A stretch of DNA of 64,000 bases from Ceratodon purpureus. Taxonomy: Eukaryota; Streptophyta; Bryopsida; Pseudoditrichales; Ditrichaceae. A program made the translations under genes and the position numbers. Shown in pieces: positions 35,451 through 46,247 of the stretch; the first letter of the stretch is position 1; each line of letters starts with the position of its first letter. The stretch covers positions 72,923,573-72,987,572 of the forward strand of contig CM026426.1 in assembly GCA_014871385.1 (NCBI GenBank). The letters run 5' to 3'. A model generated the notes under the pieces. The model made no database searches. It had not been told where the DNA came from and saw only the letters and a list, made by a program, of their open reading frames with translations.

Positions 35451-35649
35451 AGGTCGAAGGAACTCCCCTCCCCTTGTGTTTTCTCTCCTCTCCTCCCCCC
35501 TCTCCTCCCCTACTCTCCCCCCTCCTTGTCTCAAACAATCCCACTTGGGATTGTTTGGACAGCATATCTCCTAGAAATGGAAAATTCAGACATATCCCGG
35601 ATATTGTGGGGAATGTCCTGAAGATCCTGTGATCGGGGAGGTGGGGTCG

Positions 35650-38160
35650 ACGTTTGAAATTGGGATCCAATGAACTATGTGATATTTTGGTTCTTTGGGG
35701 GTGGATAATCCCCTAGGATCTACAAATAATGTGAACACGTTTATGAAGAAGAATATATATCCTATTGAATGGAAAGAACCGTAAACATTGTGGGTACACT
35801 AAAACAGTTTTTACCAATTGTCATTTAAAGAAACGAAGTTACTCATGTTTTAGCATACGGTAATGAATTAACATTTTATACTAACGAATCAAAAGAGTAA
35901 ATGTCAACAACGATATGATAAGAGGAACATCGCGGAGAGAATGCACTAGAAGTAATTTAACGCATAAATTGATGTTCACACTTGGTTTTTCATGCGGTGC
36001 ACCTTACGTTTAAATGGTTAAGAGATTAGCATTTATATTTCACCGGTTTACGGTTTCATAAATCTCTTAGAAATATAGATCCAATTTCTTCTCGAATAGT
36101 GGTATACAATGAAAATATTTATATAGATTCTTTGACTCTAATTTTTAATGGAATGATTTACCCCAGTTTTATTTCTTTAATTTTACAGACTCTCGTTCTT
36201 TAGTATTATGGTAGAATCAAAAATAAAAACATAAATAGTAGTTTAGATTATGAGAGAAACTGGAGATAATAATAAATTGAAAAAAACCAAAACAAACATT
36301 CAATTGAATCAATTCTCTTGGGATTATGCAATTCATGGGAGGAATAAAACTCAAATCATTGTTTTCATAACAAATGGTCCAATTCTAATTTCTCATGGCT
36401 GGTTTAGAGTTATATGAAATATAAAAACTCTCCTTGCTCTTTAATGTCTTTTATTTTACAAACTTCCATACCGTAGTACTGTGTTATCATTAAAAAAAAA
36501 AAAAAATCACTAGCTCACATTATGAGATGAAGAAGGGATAATAGTAAAAAACAAAATTAAAACAGAAAACATTCAACCGTCACTGAATAATGCCATTTGT
36601 GAACGACTAAAATTGAAATCATTGTTTTTATAAACAATTCTAGTTTCCAACGCCCAGAATTGAGTTGTACCTTGCAACTTATATGAAATAAAATAAATAA
36701 ATTAGGTAACACATTTACATTATATACTATACGAATGTATGTTTATTCATATACACTTTAACGTAAATATAAATATGGAATTGGATTCTAACTTGTACAA
36801 TGTATAGTACATACGTACAAAAGTAATCACTTACTAATGACACAATGAGAGAATTTAACAAGCACGATAATTCATAGAGACACATAGACTATACTGTACC
36901 AAGGAAAATTTAAAAAGTCACGACGTGAAATACTTGGAGCTACAAGTACGGAAATAAAATTATTACACGAAAACGTATATTGACGGGACATAATTTTAGA
37001 AATATATATATATTATTGGAATACTAAAAATACTGATGAACGATGTTTGGTAGGGTGGTATTGTTTCGGAATAGTAATTAATTAAATTAATGAACAACAC
37101 AAAGAACAAGAGGTTTGAGGACGGATATGAATATTAGAACTATAACGACGACGGGTGTAATATTAAGAAATAACGTATCGATACACTTGGGGAAAGCTGT
37201 GAAGTAGAAGTATATTCATAAGTAAACAAATGAGTGAACCATCAAAATAATAGACGAAAGAAGAATAGTTTGAGAGGGAAAGTATCGAAATTATAATTAT
37301 TACAAGAAATAGAAGTCGGCCATGATGTAGTGATACATGGAGAGTTGAAAACGTATATATGAAAGAGGTGTATAGTACTCAATAAAAACTAAAGCAGTAG
37401 GGTACATCTAGTAGAATATAATTCAAAACTAAAGCAGTAGGGTAGAATTAGTAAAATGGTGGAATAGTGGTCAAATTAGTAAAATATACTTTAACATGGG
37501 TCATGGAGGAAATAAATCGAAATACGAACGTTCAAAACGATATGAAAGGAACAAATTCACGAAATGACATTTATGGAGCTTCGAGGGTTGGAGTTGTAAA
37601 TTAGACAAATTAGACGTTAAAAAAAGGGCATAAACTAGGGGGGAATAAACATAGAGGAAAATAAAGAAGAAGTAAGTGAAAACAATATTCGAAAGTGGAA
37701 ATTGTATAGAGGGAGGAACGTTAAAAGTACATAAAGAGATGGTAACTCGAATTAAATTGAGAATATGAAGCCGTTTAATGAAAGTATAATAGAAGTACTT
37801 ATGTATTTAAAAAAACAAAAATTCAAAGCGGAGAATAAGAAGACGGAGAACTATTAAGATTACAATTTCTGAAACAAGTTTAGATGAGTTCGATTTCTGC
37901 GAGGAACTTCTGGAGTGCGATGATAGACAACCTGAAATGCGTACGATAGAAACAACAGTAATAATGATTCGAATAAATGACACATACATTAACTTCGGTG
38001 GAGCGTACGGAATAATGACTCGTTGAAGAGTTTAGATGCTTTGCATACCATGAAGTATTTTAATTCATGTTTACATTAACTGATGTTCTCATTTTAATTG
38101 GTGAAAGAAATTAACAGGTTTAGTGTAATATGTGGTCTGAAGATGTAGCATTATATGTTT
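35650..38160. other. AT-rich gene-free core of the giant hAT
   Basis: About 2.5 kb with low GC, many short A/T runs and no plausible gene on either strand, in sharp contrast to the two GC-rich arrays that border it. It separates two divergently transcribed cargo genes. A local duplication AAAACTAAAGCAGTAGGGTA occurs near 37385 and 37425. Confidence 0.7.
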
Positions 38161-38199
38161 TTTTCTTTTGTATTTAAAAAAAGGGGGGGAGGGAAATTT

Positions 38200-38760
38200 C
38201 CCGCGGCCGCGACGGCCTCGTCCCCACGTTCGGGGGCCGTCTCCACGGCCGTGGGCCGTCTCCGCGAGGGGCCGTCCGCGGGGACGGCCCTTCGACCGCG
38301 GCCGTGATCGAACGGCCGTCGCCTTGGAGACGGCCCCGATCGGACGGCCGCGAGCTGTCGCCGACGGTGCGGTCCCCGCGGCCATCTCCAAGGCCGTCTA
38401 CGCGGCCGTCCCCGCGCGGTCGGCCGCCATCGGACGGCGACGGCCGCGGGGACGGCCGCGATCGGAGGGCCGCAAGCCGCCCCCTCGGGGGCCGTCTCCA
38501 AGGCCGTCCCCTCGGCGACGGCCTTCATCGGACGGCCGTCGCCGAGGAGAGGGCCCGATCGGACGGCCGCGGAGGCACGGGCCTCCGCGGCCGTCACCGT
38601 GGCCCCCGAGCCGACGGCCCCCAATGGCCGTCGTCAGGTTCGGGACGACGGCCATTGGCCGCGGCCGTAGGATCGGGGGGCGACGGCCCTAGGCTCGGGG
38701 GGACGGCCGTAGGGTTGGGGGCCGTCGCCATATATGGCGACGGCCGTCCCCCACTTCCTC
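38200..38760. repeat. GGCCGTCC-rich array upstream of the RING-H2 gene
   Basis: About 560 bp of GACGGCC/GGCCGTC words directly 5' of the plus-strand RING gene, ending in the palindromic TATA region at 38721-38744. Confidence 0.75.
38721..38744 (+). promoter_or_regulatory. Palindromic TATA region of the RING-H2 gene
   Basis: A perfect 24-bp palindrome whose half is GCCGTCGCCATA, with TATATA at the centre. It lies about 240 bp upstream of the ATG. Confidence 0.5.
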
Positions 38761-38978
38761 ACTTCACTCTCCTCAATAGTCCCTCTCCTATTGCTACAGT
38801 TTCCCAATTCACTTGGGAGCTTGTTGGTACGTGGGGGTGAGGAGATGGGGGTCCCTTTTTATTGTGGGGGGTGGAGTTTTTGAATTTTCTGTATTCGTTA
38901 TTTTGTAAACCGTCATTTATCAACTCCTTGTTTTCTTTAAAACAAAACCATTACTTTTTTGTTTAAAACGAGGTTACT

Positions 38979-41900
38979 ATGGCGGATCCGGAGCATGATG
39001 AGATTGGAGGAACCGGGAAGAGGAACAGGCCGAAGGGAACGTGCCACAACTTTTCTTGGGAGATCCTAGACAACAAAAACATTGTAGCAGAAGAAGGCTG
39101 GGAATCTATAGGGGAGATTTTCTGGACTTTCAAGGAGTGCAAGAAGTATGTGAAGATGTATCACATTGACAAGTTGTGGCCCCGAGAACAACATGATTTG
39201 AACACACGGACTTTTAGTTGCAAGCCGTGGTCATGCATGGATGACCATTTCTTGCATCGGGCATATGAAGTCTGGACTACTATGTTTGGGCAACGGAAGC
39301 CCAGCAAAGGCCATTTCAATTATACCATTTGCAGTATGGTATATGCGGAGCTAATATTGAAGCGGAAGATTAGTTGGTGTACGTACCCCACTACGAAAGA
39401 CAGGCCCTTGCAAATTGGATGGATGGTAAGAGACATTCCGGATTTATATCTGATCGATCCTTTGCAAGCACAGAAGGTTGTAGCGGAGTTCCGAAAGCGG
39501 CAGTGGCCACATCTAAAGAGCTTTCCGAAGAATGAAGTAAAAAAAGTACAGAATGAAACTCCGCATCGTCCAGAGGAAAAGAAGCCCGTTGCCATTGCCA
39601 ATGTGATCGCTACGATGTTCCCCGTTGCCACAGAAACTAATGTCCCTACTATTCTTAGAGCAGACCTGGGAATCACGGTGAAATCTTCCAACGATACAAA
39701 GGGCAAGGCAGCCGTAGATGAGGTGGAAGTGGAGGTGGACAATGACTGCTCAACACATCTTACGGCTGCGGAAGCCGGATGCTCCAACCCTCGTTCAGTG
39801 GATGATGGTCCAAGTTCCTTGGCAATAGTACAAGTGCCTACCGAAGAGGATAGCACAAAGGATGCAGTTCATTCCATTTCGGAGATTATGGAGCTGGTGA
39901 AGTCGATGCCAAACAACGAATCATTGAAGGAGTTACTAGATTTTAGCATCAAATTGACGGAGGTGTCCTCTGATGAACAGCGTGGGGGCTTAGAGAATAC
40001 CACGGAGGGAGACGATGCAGGAAAAACCACGGAGGAAGTGCAACAAATTCATAATGTGTTGAAGATTGCACACACCCTGAAAGAAGGGGCTTCCGTATTA
40101 GGCGCTATGGCACCAGATCTCATAAATATGGCTCATGCATTTGGAAGTATCACTCCGGGCATGATACAGGGTGCCCTCGGCTTTGAGACTTTGGCATCTT
40201 CCATTAAGCCTCTTCTGGAAGACCGTGTGAAATTAGGCGAAGAGAACGTGGCCCTGAGTAAGGATTTAATGGAGGCAACGCAACAAATCAAGAGTTTGAC
40301 AAAAAGGTTGGACAATGTGAAGATGAATTTTTATGAACAATTGGAAGAGTGCAAAATCTACCACCCGGTAGATAAGGAGAAAAACAAAACAAAAGAAGTG
40401 AAGCCTATGGTGAAGAAGGAAGTGGTGAAGGTGGAAGGAAAGGATCGTATCATTGAAGTATTGAGCGATGGTGAGGATTCCGATGACCTTGGCCTTTCTA
40501 AATTTTCAAATAAAAGTGGAGATGGGGCCACACAAGGGATGGCGTCTCAGAAGTCTAAAATGACATCTAGTCCAGTTCCATTGGACATTGGCTCTAGCCA
40601 AGCAACACCAAGACATGAGGATAGAGGACAAGGGCCAATGGATGATTCAATAAAATTAGACATTCTTTTACAGGATTTGGAGGTGGCTAGAAGGGAAAGA
40701 GACGAGGCCCGTACGGAACTGGAAAGGCTGAAGACCACCATAAAGATGGTAGATGATACACCATCTTCCATAAGGGCATTATCATGGCTTGGTTGGGTCC
40801 ACAAACTACGAGATAAGGAGACAATAGTCTCTAGAGCACAACAGGATATGAAGAAATGTGCAATTACTTCTATGGATGTCGAAGAAGCTATCCAATCATC
40901 TTTACAGAAGTATAACGAGGCAGCAGCCAAGGGCGGCGAGGATGCTACAAAAATCACGATATGGCGCGATGTAGGAGAAATGATGGAGCGCACATTACAT
41001 AGTTCCAAAAATAAAGAAGGGGTCATTGACTGGGCGCTAGAGGTCGAGGAGGGGTGGATGCCGTACGATGTACTATCATCTCATTTGGATGAATCGAAAC
41101 GTGTGGTTATCCATACCCGCAAACCGTCGGAGGAATATTCGAAGGAAACGTGTCCCATCTGTCAACAATATTTTGGGCCGGAAGGGGCCTTTGAGATGGG
41201 AAATTGTAATCACAAGTTCCACATAACCTGCATCGCGAAGGCTGCTTTAAACAACAAACAATGTGTTATGTGTCGCTCCCCAATTAGTTCACGTTTTTAC
41301 GAGATGCTGGGACTACAACACGTGATGCCGCCTGGGCATGAGTTTGATCGGTGGAATTTACCACTAGACCAACTACCTAAGAAAGAGCTGAATTATTATG
41401 AATGGGGCAAATCACTGGCTTGGAACCCGGAGACAATGACTCACCAACTATCTACGGCTAACGATGCCGGAATGGACGATCTTTCATGGATGACACACGA
41501 CTATGAGGTGGAGATGAAGGCACGTGAAATTCCGGATGCCAAGGACCGAGAATTTTTTTGTAGGAACTTCGGTGGACATTGGAGTATACATGGCAATCGC
41601 TTCTTCCGGTTTCCAAAACCGGAAGTTGTGGTAGATGCCGACGGTAAGAGAAGAGAAGTAGAACGGGACTATGGCCAACTTGATGAGTACAAGATGTATG
41701 ACAGAACCCCGGTTGGGAGGGCACTTGTATTGGCCAAACTAGAAGAAGCCATTCAGCATCGTCGCACTTTTACAGAGGAATCCTTCAAATATTCGGACCT
41801 AGACTACTGGGTGATCATTGAGAAGTCTAACGATGCTCTTCAGAAAATAGTTAACGACTGGAGGAGGGCACTTCGTGCGGAGGATAATTCCTCTCGTTGG

Positions 41901-42149
41901 TCACGCAATAGGATTGAGAAGATTGTGCAAGAAACAGTAGCCAAGATTGAGAAGGCAAAGGAGTTGTGGAACGGGAAGAATTCCAAGAAGCGCAATCGAG
42001 ACAACCCTTATGAAGATGATCCCGAATGGGGGGAAGATAATCGTCGTTCTTTGGATCGCGTGGAAGAAGAATATCGATTGGGGGGTACGATTACACATCC
42101 AAGCCAGCGACGCCAAACTCGGAGGTCAAATGCAAACAATGGACGTTGA
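38979..42149 (+). CDS. RING-H2 coiled-coil cargo protein, putative E3 ubiquitin ligase
   Basis: 1056 aa, ATG at 38979 (MADPEHDEIGG), intact and intronless. Residues ~20-150 share the CKxYVKM...KL and SMxYAELxLxxxxxW domain with the Arg-rich cargo protein. Residues ~390-470 and ~555-590 are predicted coiled coils. A RING-H2 finger spans about 725-765: CPIC, then NCNHKFHITC, then CVMC, a complete C3H2C3 ligand set. The ~290 residues after it are charged and unassigned, ending in a basic tail. RING-H2 proteins usually recruit E2 enzymes and transfer ubiquitin. An E3 role here is inferred from the finger alone. Possible targets are host silencing factors or the transposase, both speculative. It is convergent with the transposase gene. 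Confidence 0.8.
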   Translation: MADPEHDEIGGTGKRNRPKGTCHNFSWEILDNKNIVAEEGWESIGEIFWTFKECKKYVKMYHIDKLWPREQHDLNTRTFSCKPWSCMDDHFLHRAYEVWTTMFGQRKPSKGHFNYTICSMVYAELILKRKISWCTYPTTKDRPLQIGWMVRDIPDLYLIDPLQAQKVVAEFRKRQWPHLKSFPKNEVKKVQNETPHRPEEKKPVAIANVIATMFPVATETNVPTILRADLGITVKSSNDTKGKAAVDEVEVEVDNDCSTHLTAAEAGCSNPRSVDDGPSSLAIVQVPTEEDSTKDAVHSISEIMELVKSMPNNESLKELLDFSIKLTEVSSDEQRGGLENTTEGDDAGKTTEEVQQIHNVLKIAHTLKEGASVLGAMAPDLINMAHAFGSITPGMIQGALGFETLASSIKPLLEDRVKLGEENVALSKDLMEATQQIKSLTKRLDNVKMNFYEQLEECKIYHPVDKEKNKTKEVKPMVKKEVVKVEGKDRIIEVLSDGEDSDDLGLSKFSNKSGDGATQGMASQKSKMTSSPVPLDIGSSQATPRHEDRGQGPMDDSIKLDILLQDLEVARRERDEARTELERLKTTIKMVDDTPSSIRALSWLGWVHKLRDKETIVSRAQQDMKKCAITSMDVEEAIQSSLQKYNEAAAKGGEDATKITIWRDVGEMMERTLHSSKNKEGVIDWALEVEEGWMPYDVLSSHLDESKRVVIHTRKPSEEYSKETCPICQQYFGPEGAFEMGNCNHKFHITCIAKAALNNKQCVMCRSPISSRFYEMLGLQHVMPPGHEFDRWNLPLDQLPKKELNYYEWGKSLAWNPETMTHQLSTANDAGMDDLSWMTHDYEVEMKAREIPDAKDREFFCRNFGGHWSIHGNRFFRFPKPEVVVDADGKRREVERDYGQLDEYKMYDRTPVGRALVLAKLEEAIQHRRTFTEESFKYSDLDYWVIIEKSNDALQKIVNDWRRALRAEDNSSRWSRNRIEKIVQETVAKIEKAKELWNGKNSKKRNRDNPYEDDPEWGEDNRRSLDRVEEEYRLGGTITHPSQRRQTRRSNANNGR

Positions 42150-42611
42150 GTAGAGTATTTACGTTGGACATGGTACCCGCATTACTACGGTTAATGTGAC
42201 AATACACTGGGTGATAGTCGTATTTAGAGCAGTATATATATATATATTGGTTGCGGAGCCGGGTGTATGGACTTTACACTACTTCTATATGTACTTGCAA
42301 AAATTACCTCTGGTTTTAATACAATTTCATTTATGATTTATCGGAGTTGCATTTGTGTTGAAAGAATTGTTAGTACTTAGATGCATCGAACTTCATATGT
42401 AGATTGTGTACATTCATTACGAGAAAGAAATTGCGAGAAGTACAATCAAAGTAAAAATAAGTACACAACGTGGAGGACAATATTGAAGAGGCAAGCACCA
42501 CCGCTTAAATGAGATATAATATGATAATGGTTTCTAGAAATGGACATTCATAAAAGAGTGGCATTCTAGGGTGGTGCACTGGAAATGCCGCCTTCTAACT
42601 ATCGTGCCCAA
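42150..42611. other. Spacer between RING-H2 and transposase genes
   Basis: AT-rich, with a short TA run near 42234-42247. Probably both 3' UTRs. No gene seen. Confidence 0.6.
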
Positions 42612-45600
42612 TCAAGCCACATAATCGCTGTCGTCCTTCACTTCGGCCCCACTAGGACCGGAAGAATCGTATTCGTCATCGCCATCGCTCTCGCGTACCT
42701 TCTTCACCCTTGCCTTAGTCTTCTTCTTTGACTCGAATGGGTCCAGGAATTTCTTTGGGCCATTCGGGTCATCCAAAGGAGTTTTTGGCCTCCCAGGATT
42801 GAAAGCCAACACCTTCTGAGTCTTGTCTACAGCCTTTCGCTTGGACGTGGCTCTAGCAGGGGGTTTCTCAGGAAATATGTCCGGTTTTCCCAAAGCCAAC
42901 TTCGGCCCAAAGAGATTCCCAATTGGAAGTCCGTCATCAGTAGAGAGGAGGCCCGGGTCCGCTTGTCGGGTTGGGACCAATCTCTTCCTACATTTCTCCG
43001 CTACTTCAGCAGCCTTAGCATCTGCCTTTATTTTTTTAGACAACTCAACCAACCTCGTGGACGATTCGAACCCACCAACTTGGACCCTAGTCTTTGCAGT
43101 TCCAAACAATGTGCGAGATGCACCCGATACGGGTACGGACACATCCTCCTTTGTAGTGGGTGGAACCATATCGTCCTTCAGGCGGTTGAAGTTTGGAGAA
43201 ACAACCTTAGAAGTATCAATGGTGGGGTCTCCCTCTTTCTTTGGTATGACCAAATCCACGGTAGTATGAGAGGATCCTCCCCGGAGAATCTTATCACTGT
43301 TTAATAAACCGTCTCCATTCAAAAAAGAGGAAAGATGAATCGTATCCTCCTCGTTGGTACCTTCTTCTTCGACATCATCATACTCGAAAGCACGCTCCAT
43401 TGGCGCAGGAGAACAACGGGATTTTCCTTTCGGAGACACCTCGAGGTCGTCGACTGGGGCCTCGATGGGGGGGTCAATTGATAGATCATCGAAGGGTAGA
43501 TCAACATCAGACTCACTAGAGTAGTCAACATCCTCGGTTTCCACGGCCTTCGGATCCTCCTTCCCCTCCAACTCCCCGTAGAACCTGCCTAAGGCACTCA
43601 ACTTGGACTGGGAAATTATCTTGGAATTTGTATACACAAACACGAGGTCATTAGCCCTCTCCGGAAGTAAACGGTTTCGCTTCCTGTCGTGGACAAAGGA
43701 GTAGCTACTCCAATTCCGCTCGCATGAAGAAGAAGACAGGGGCTGAGCTAAAATCCTTTTTGCAATTGGGGAAATGAATTTACCAACGGATCCGTATATA
43801 TCCCACCAACTAGAAGGCGGCAATTGTGACTTAGAGGAGTCACGTACGTCACGAAACGGAGGATAAGCTTCACGAAATGCTAAGAACTCTTCTATGACCA
43901 CTTCCTTCAGTGTCGGAGGAGCCATCGACAACAAGACCTCCTTCGCCGATGCCATTGCATCAGTATCATTGCGAAGGTCCTCATCGTCAATAAGATAAGG
44001 GTTTAGAAGCGCAGCAACACACTGAAAGGGTGATTTAATCATGGCTTTACGCTCGTAAAATGAGTCCTCGCAGAAATCAGCATTGTCTGAGTCTAGTTTG
44101 AAGGGCTCATGGCGTAAAGAGAGAACATGCTTCTCAAGGTTGCGGAGAACGACGTAGGCTTTACCCAATGCCGATTCCTTCGCATCAAACTCTCGTAGGG
44201 CATATACAACGGGACTCGTCATCCACTTGAAGTTTGCACATTGCTCCCAGAAAACGTCATCCAAGACGACCCTCTTAACATCGCGTGAGATCTTCGCTTT
44301 GTCACGGGCAGATAAGGTCTTCTTCGTTTCGTAGTTTCTCCAGTCACGATCCACAACGCTCTGCTCCAATGCTCCTCGAACCTTCAATAGACGCGAAATC
44401 ATAATGTAGTGCGATGCAAACCTAGTTCGACCAGGCATCAGCAAGCTAAGTTTTGCCTCGTGCTTTCGAAATACAGAGAGTGGCATTTGCCTTATCTTTA
44501 TGAACTTAACCAAGTTCTTAGCCCGATCTAGGAGCTCCTTCACCCACTTCATCTTACTCCAATCCTCCAACAAAAGGTCCATCGCATGGGCAGCACATCC
44601 TTGGACAAATATGGAGGGATAGAGTGCTTGGACCAACTTTCCGGCATTAAGCATCACCGGAGCATTATCGTAGCATACTTGAATGATGTTCTGTTCTCCA
44701 ACTTGTTGGATAAACTTCTCAATGACGGTCGCTACGAAAACGGCATCCTTCTCTTTCCCACTCGTGTCAACGGCGCCCAAAAATAACTCACCAGCAGGAG
44801 ATACCAGCATTGCGTTTATTAGAGGGCGACTGCTTACAGAAGTCCATCCATCGAGGGCCAACGTTCCCCCGTACTTCCTAACACTTGAAAAAATCCTATC
44901 ATTCAAGGAAGTCTCCAAATCAGTCCTTGCTTGGGCTAGTAAATTTGTTCGGAGATGGTGGAAAGATGGAGGTGTGTATGATCTCTTCATGTTGGACGTC
45001 TTCAACACCGCGTCCTTCAAAGAGGCACTCCGAGCCACGTTAAACGAGATACTGTTCTCATAAAAACATGTGGCCCATGCTTTGTCGCATTCCCGCCTCT
45101 GAGTCTCTTCGAAGCCCTCTTGAAGGGTAGATTGCCTCTTTGCCTTCAAAGGAGGAAACTGTCCACTACCTTCCCTCGGAAGAGTGGAAATGAAAGGTAC
45201 ACCCTCACCAAATAAAACGGGTTCATTCTTCGGAGTTGAAACCCGGGATCCAGCGCATGAGTCCACATCCATGGGAGTGTTCACTCTCGGGGATATATTG
45301 CCACGAGTCACGGGGGAAGTACTCTGCTCCGACATGAATATTCTGGAGTCGTTGGGGAATTTGCCACCGCAATTCTTGAACAAGGACAGTATAGCGGGTG
45401 ACAAATTAGTGCAACGACCTACTCCACTAGTCCATAGCCCTAGAACTTTGTCATAGCCCAAATGACTGAGCATCCGCTCAATCCTCTTTGCGAAAGTGTT
45501 CTTGCATAGCATACATTGAACCATCTCACTCTTCTTCTTCTCCGCATCGATCATATGGACTTCGGTATACCATCGGGAGTAACTTTTAGACGCCATTGGT

Positions 45601-45647
45601 GCACTTGATAGATCGCCCGGAAAAACTTCAAAAAATCGGGGTACCAT
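42612..45647 (-). CDS. hAT transposase, BED finger and DUF659 type
   Basis: About 1011 aa from the first in-frame ATG at 45647; a second ATG at 45596 (MASKSYSRWY) is an alternative. Order: BED-like zinc finger (Cys about 45 and 48, His about 62), DUF659 RNase H-like core with LALDGWTSV (first catalytic Asp about 266), VCYDNAPVML (second Asp about 327), QGCAAHAMDLLLEDW, RTRFASHYIMI, and the C-terminal dimerisation block PLSSSSCERNWSSYSFVH with catalytic Glu about 643. All expected hAT motifs are present without stop or frameshift, so it should be autonomous. After about residue 690 a long acidic then basic low-complexity tail of ~320 residues extends beyond usual hAT length, perhaps a regulatory or nuclear-targeting region. 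Confidence 0.92.
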   Translation of the reverse strand: MVPRFFEVFPGDLSSAPMASKSYSRWYTEVHMIDAEKKKSEMVQCMLCKNTFAKRIERMLSHLGYDKVLGLWTSGVGRCTNLSPAILSLFKNCGGKFPNDSRIFMSEQSTSPVTRGNISPRVNTPMDVDSCAGSRVSTPKNEPVLFGEGVPFISTLPREGSGQFPPLKAKRQSTLQEGFEETQRRECDKAWATCFYENSISFNVARSASLKDAVLKTSNMKRSYTPPSFHHLRTNLLAQARTDLETSLNDRIFSSVRKYGGTLALDGWTSVSSRPLINAMLVSPAGELFLGAVDTSGKEKDAVFVATVIEKFIQQVGEQNIIQVCYDNAPVMLNAGKLVQALYPSIFVQGCAAHAMDLLLEDWSKMKWVKELLDRAKNLVKFIKIRQMPLSVFRKHEAKLSLLMPGRTRFASHYIMISRLLKVRGALEQSVVDRDWRNYETKKTLSARDKAKISRDVKRVVLDDVFWEQCANFKWMTSPVVYALREFDAKESALGKAYVVLRNLEKHVLSLRHEPFKLDSDNADFCEDSFYERKAMIKSPFQCVAALLNPYLIDDEDLRNDTDAMASAKEVLLSMAPPTLKEVVIEEFLAFREAYPPFRDVRDSSKSQLPPSSWWDIYGSVGKFISPIAKRILAQPLSSSSCERNWSSYSFVHDRKRNRLLPERANDLVFVYTNSKIISQSKLSALGRFYGELEGKEDPKAVETEDVDYSSESDVDLPFDDLSIDPPIEAPVDDLEVSPKGKSRCSPAPMERAFEYDDVEEEGTNEEDTIHLSSFLNGDGLLNSDKILRGGSSHTTVDLVIPKKEGDPTIDTSKVVSPNFNRLKDDMVPPTTKEDVSVPVSGASRTLFGTAKTRVQVGGFESSTRLVELSKKIKADAKAAEVAEKCRKRLVPTRQADPGLLSTDDGLPIGNLFGPKLALGKPDIFPEKPPARATSKRKAVDKTQKVLAFNPGRPKTPLDDPNGPKKFLDPFESKKKTKARVKKVRESDGDDEYDSSGPSGAEVKDDSDYVA

Positions 45648-45800
45648 GTCCTCAAGAGAACTAGAGCCTCCGAAGAAGCTCCAATTCAACACACTTCTGA
45701 ACGCCGCCGTTCACCATGCAACAGATACACACGTATATTAGTGCAACTAGTAGCACATGGAGTACAATTCAGAAGTGTAATGGCAACTTTCAGGAGGGGT

Positions 45801-45808
45801 CTTTTATA
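45801..45808 (-). promoter_or_regulatory. TATA box of the hAT transposase gene
   Basis: Minus strand reads TATAAAAG, about 155 bp upstream of the ATG at 45647 and just downstream of the GC-rich array. An out-of-frame ATG with a short upstream frame lies between them. Confidence 0.6.
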
Positions 45809-45849
45809 CTCATCCCATGAAATGCCAAGGGGTAAGCCCTAAAAATCAA

Positions 45850-46240
45850 CGGAGGACGGCCGTCGAGGCCGTAAGTCATTAAGGGGCCGTCCGATCATGG
45901 ACTGTCACGGCCGTCGAAGGGGCCGTCGCCGGGGACGGCCCCCCCCACCGTGGCGACGGCAAGGGGCCGTCGCCGGGGACGGCCCCCCCCACCGCGGCGA
46001 CGGCAAGGGGCCGTTGCCGGGGACGGCCCCCCCCCTCCGCGGCGACGGCAAGGGGCTGTCGCCGGGGACGGCCCCCCCCACCGCGGCGACGGCAAGGGGC
46101 CGTCGCCGGGGACGGCCCCCCCCCTCCGCGGCGACGGCAAGGGGCCGTCGCCGGGGACGGCCCCTTCCCGACGCGTCCGACGGCCCCCCCCGCTCCGCGG
46201 CGACGGCCGCACCCTCCCCCGCAACCCCTCCGCCGCGTAG
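45850..46240. repeat. GC-rich array upstream of the transposase, with six tandem ~44-bp units
   Basis: From about 45917 to 46165 there are six near-identical units of about 44-46 bp, each GGGGCCGTCGCCGGGGACGG followed by a C-run and CGCGGCGACGGCAA. Unit lengths differ mainly in the C-run. This is the fourth array of the element and the only one with a clear tandem period. Confidence 0.85.
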
Positions 46241-46247
46241 AAGATGT

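Noticed and set aside
34713..35670. Open frames of up to 302 codons in the second GC-rich array
   Set aside because: Same compositional effect, overlapping in both strands, with no domain.
37807..37989. Minus-strand 60-codon hydrophobic frame in the hAT AT-rich core
   Set aside because: Short Ile/Leu/Ser-rich frame expected from AT-rich DNA; no promoter or homology.
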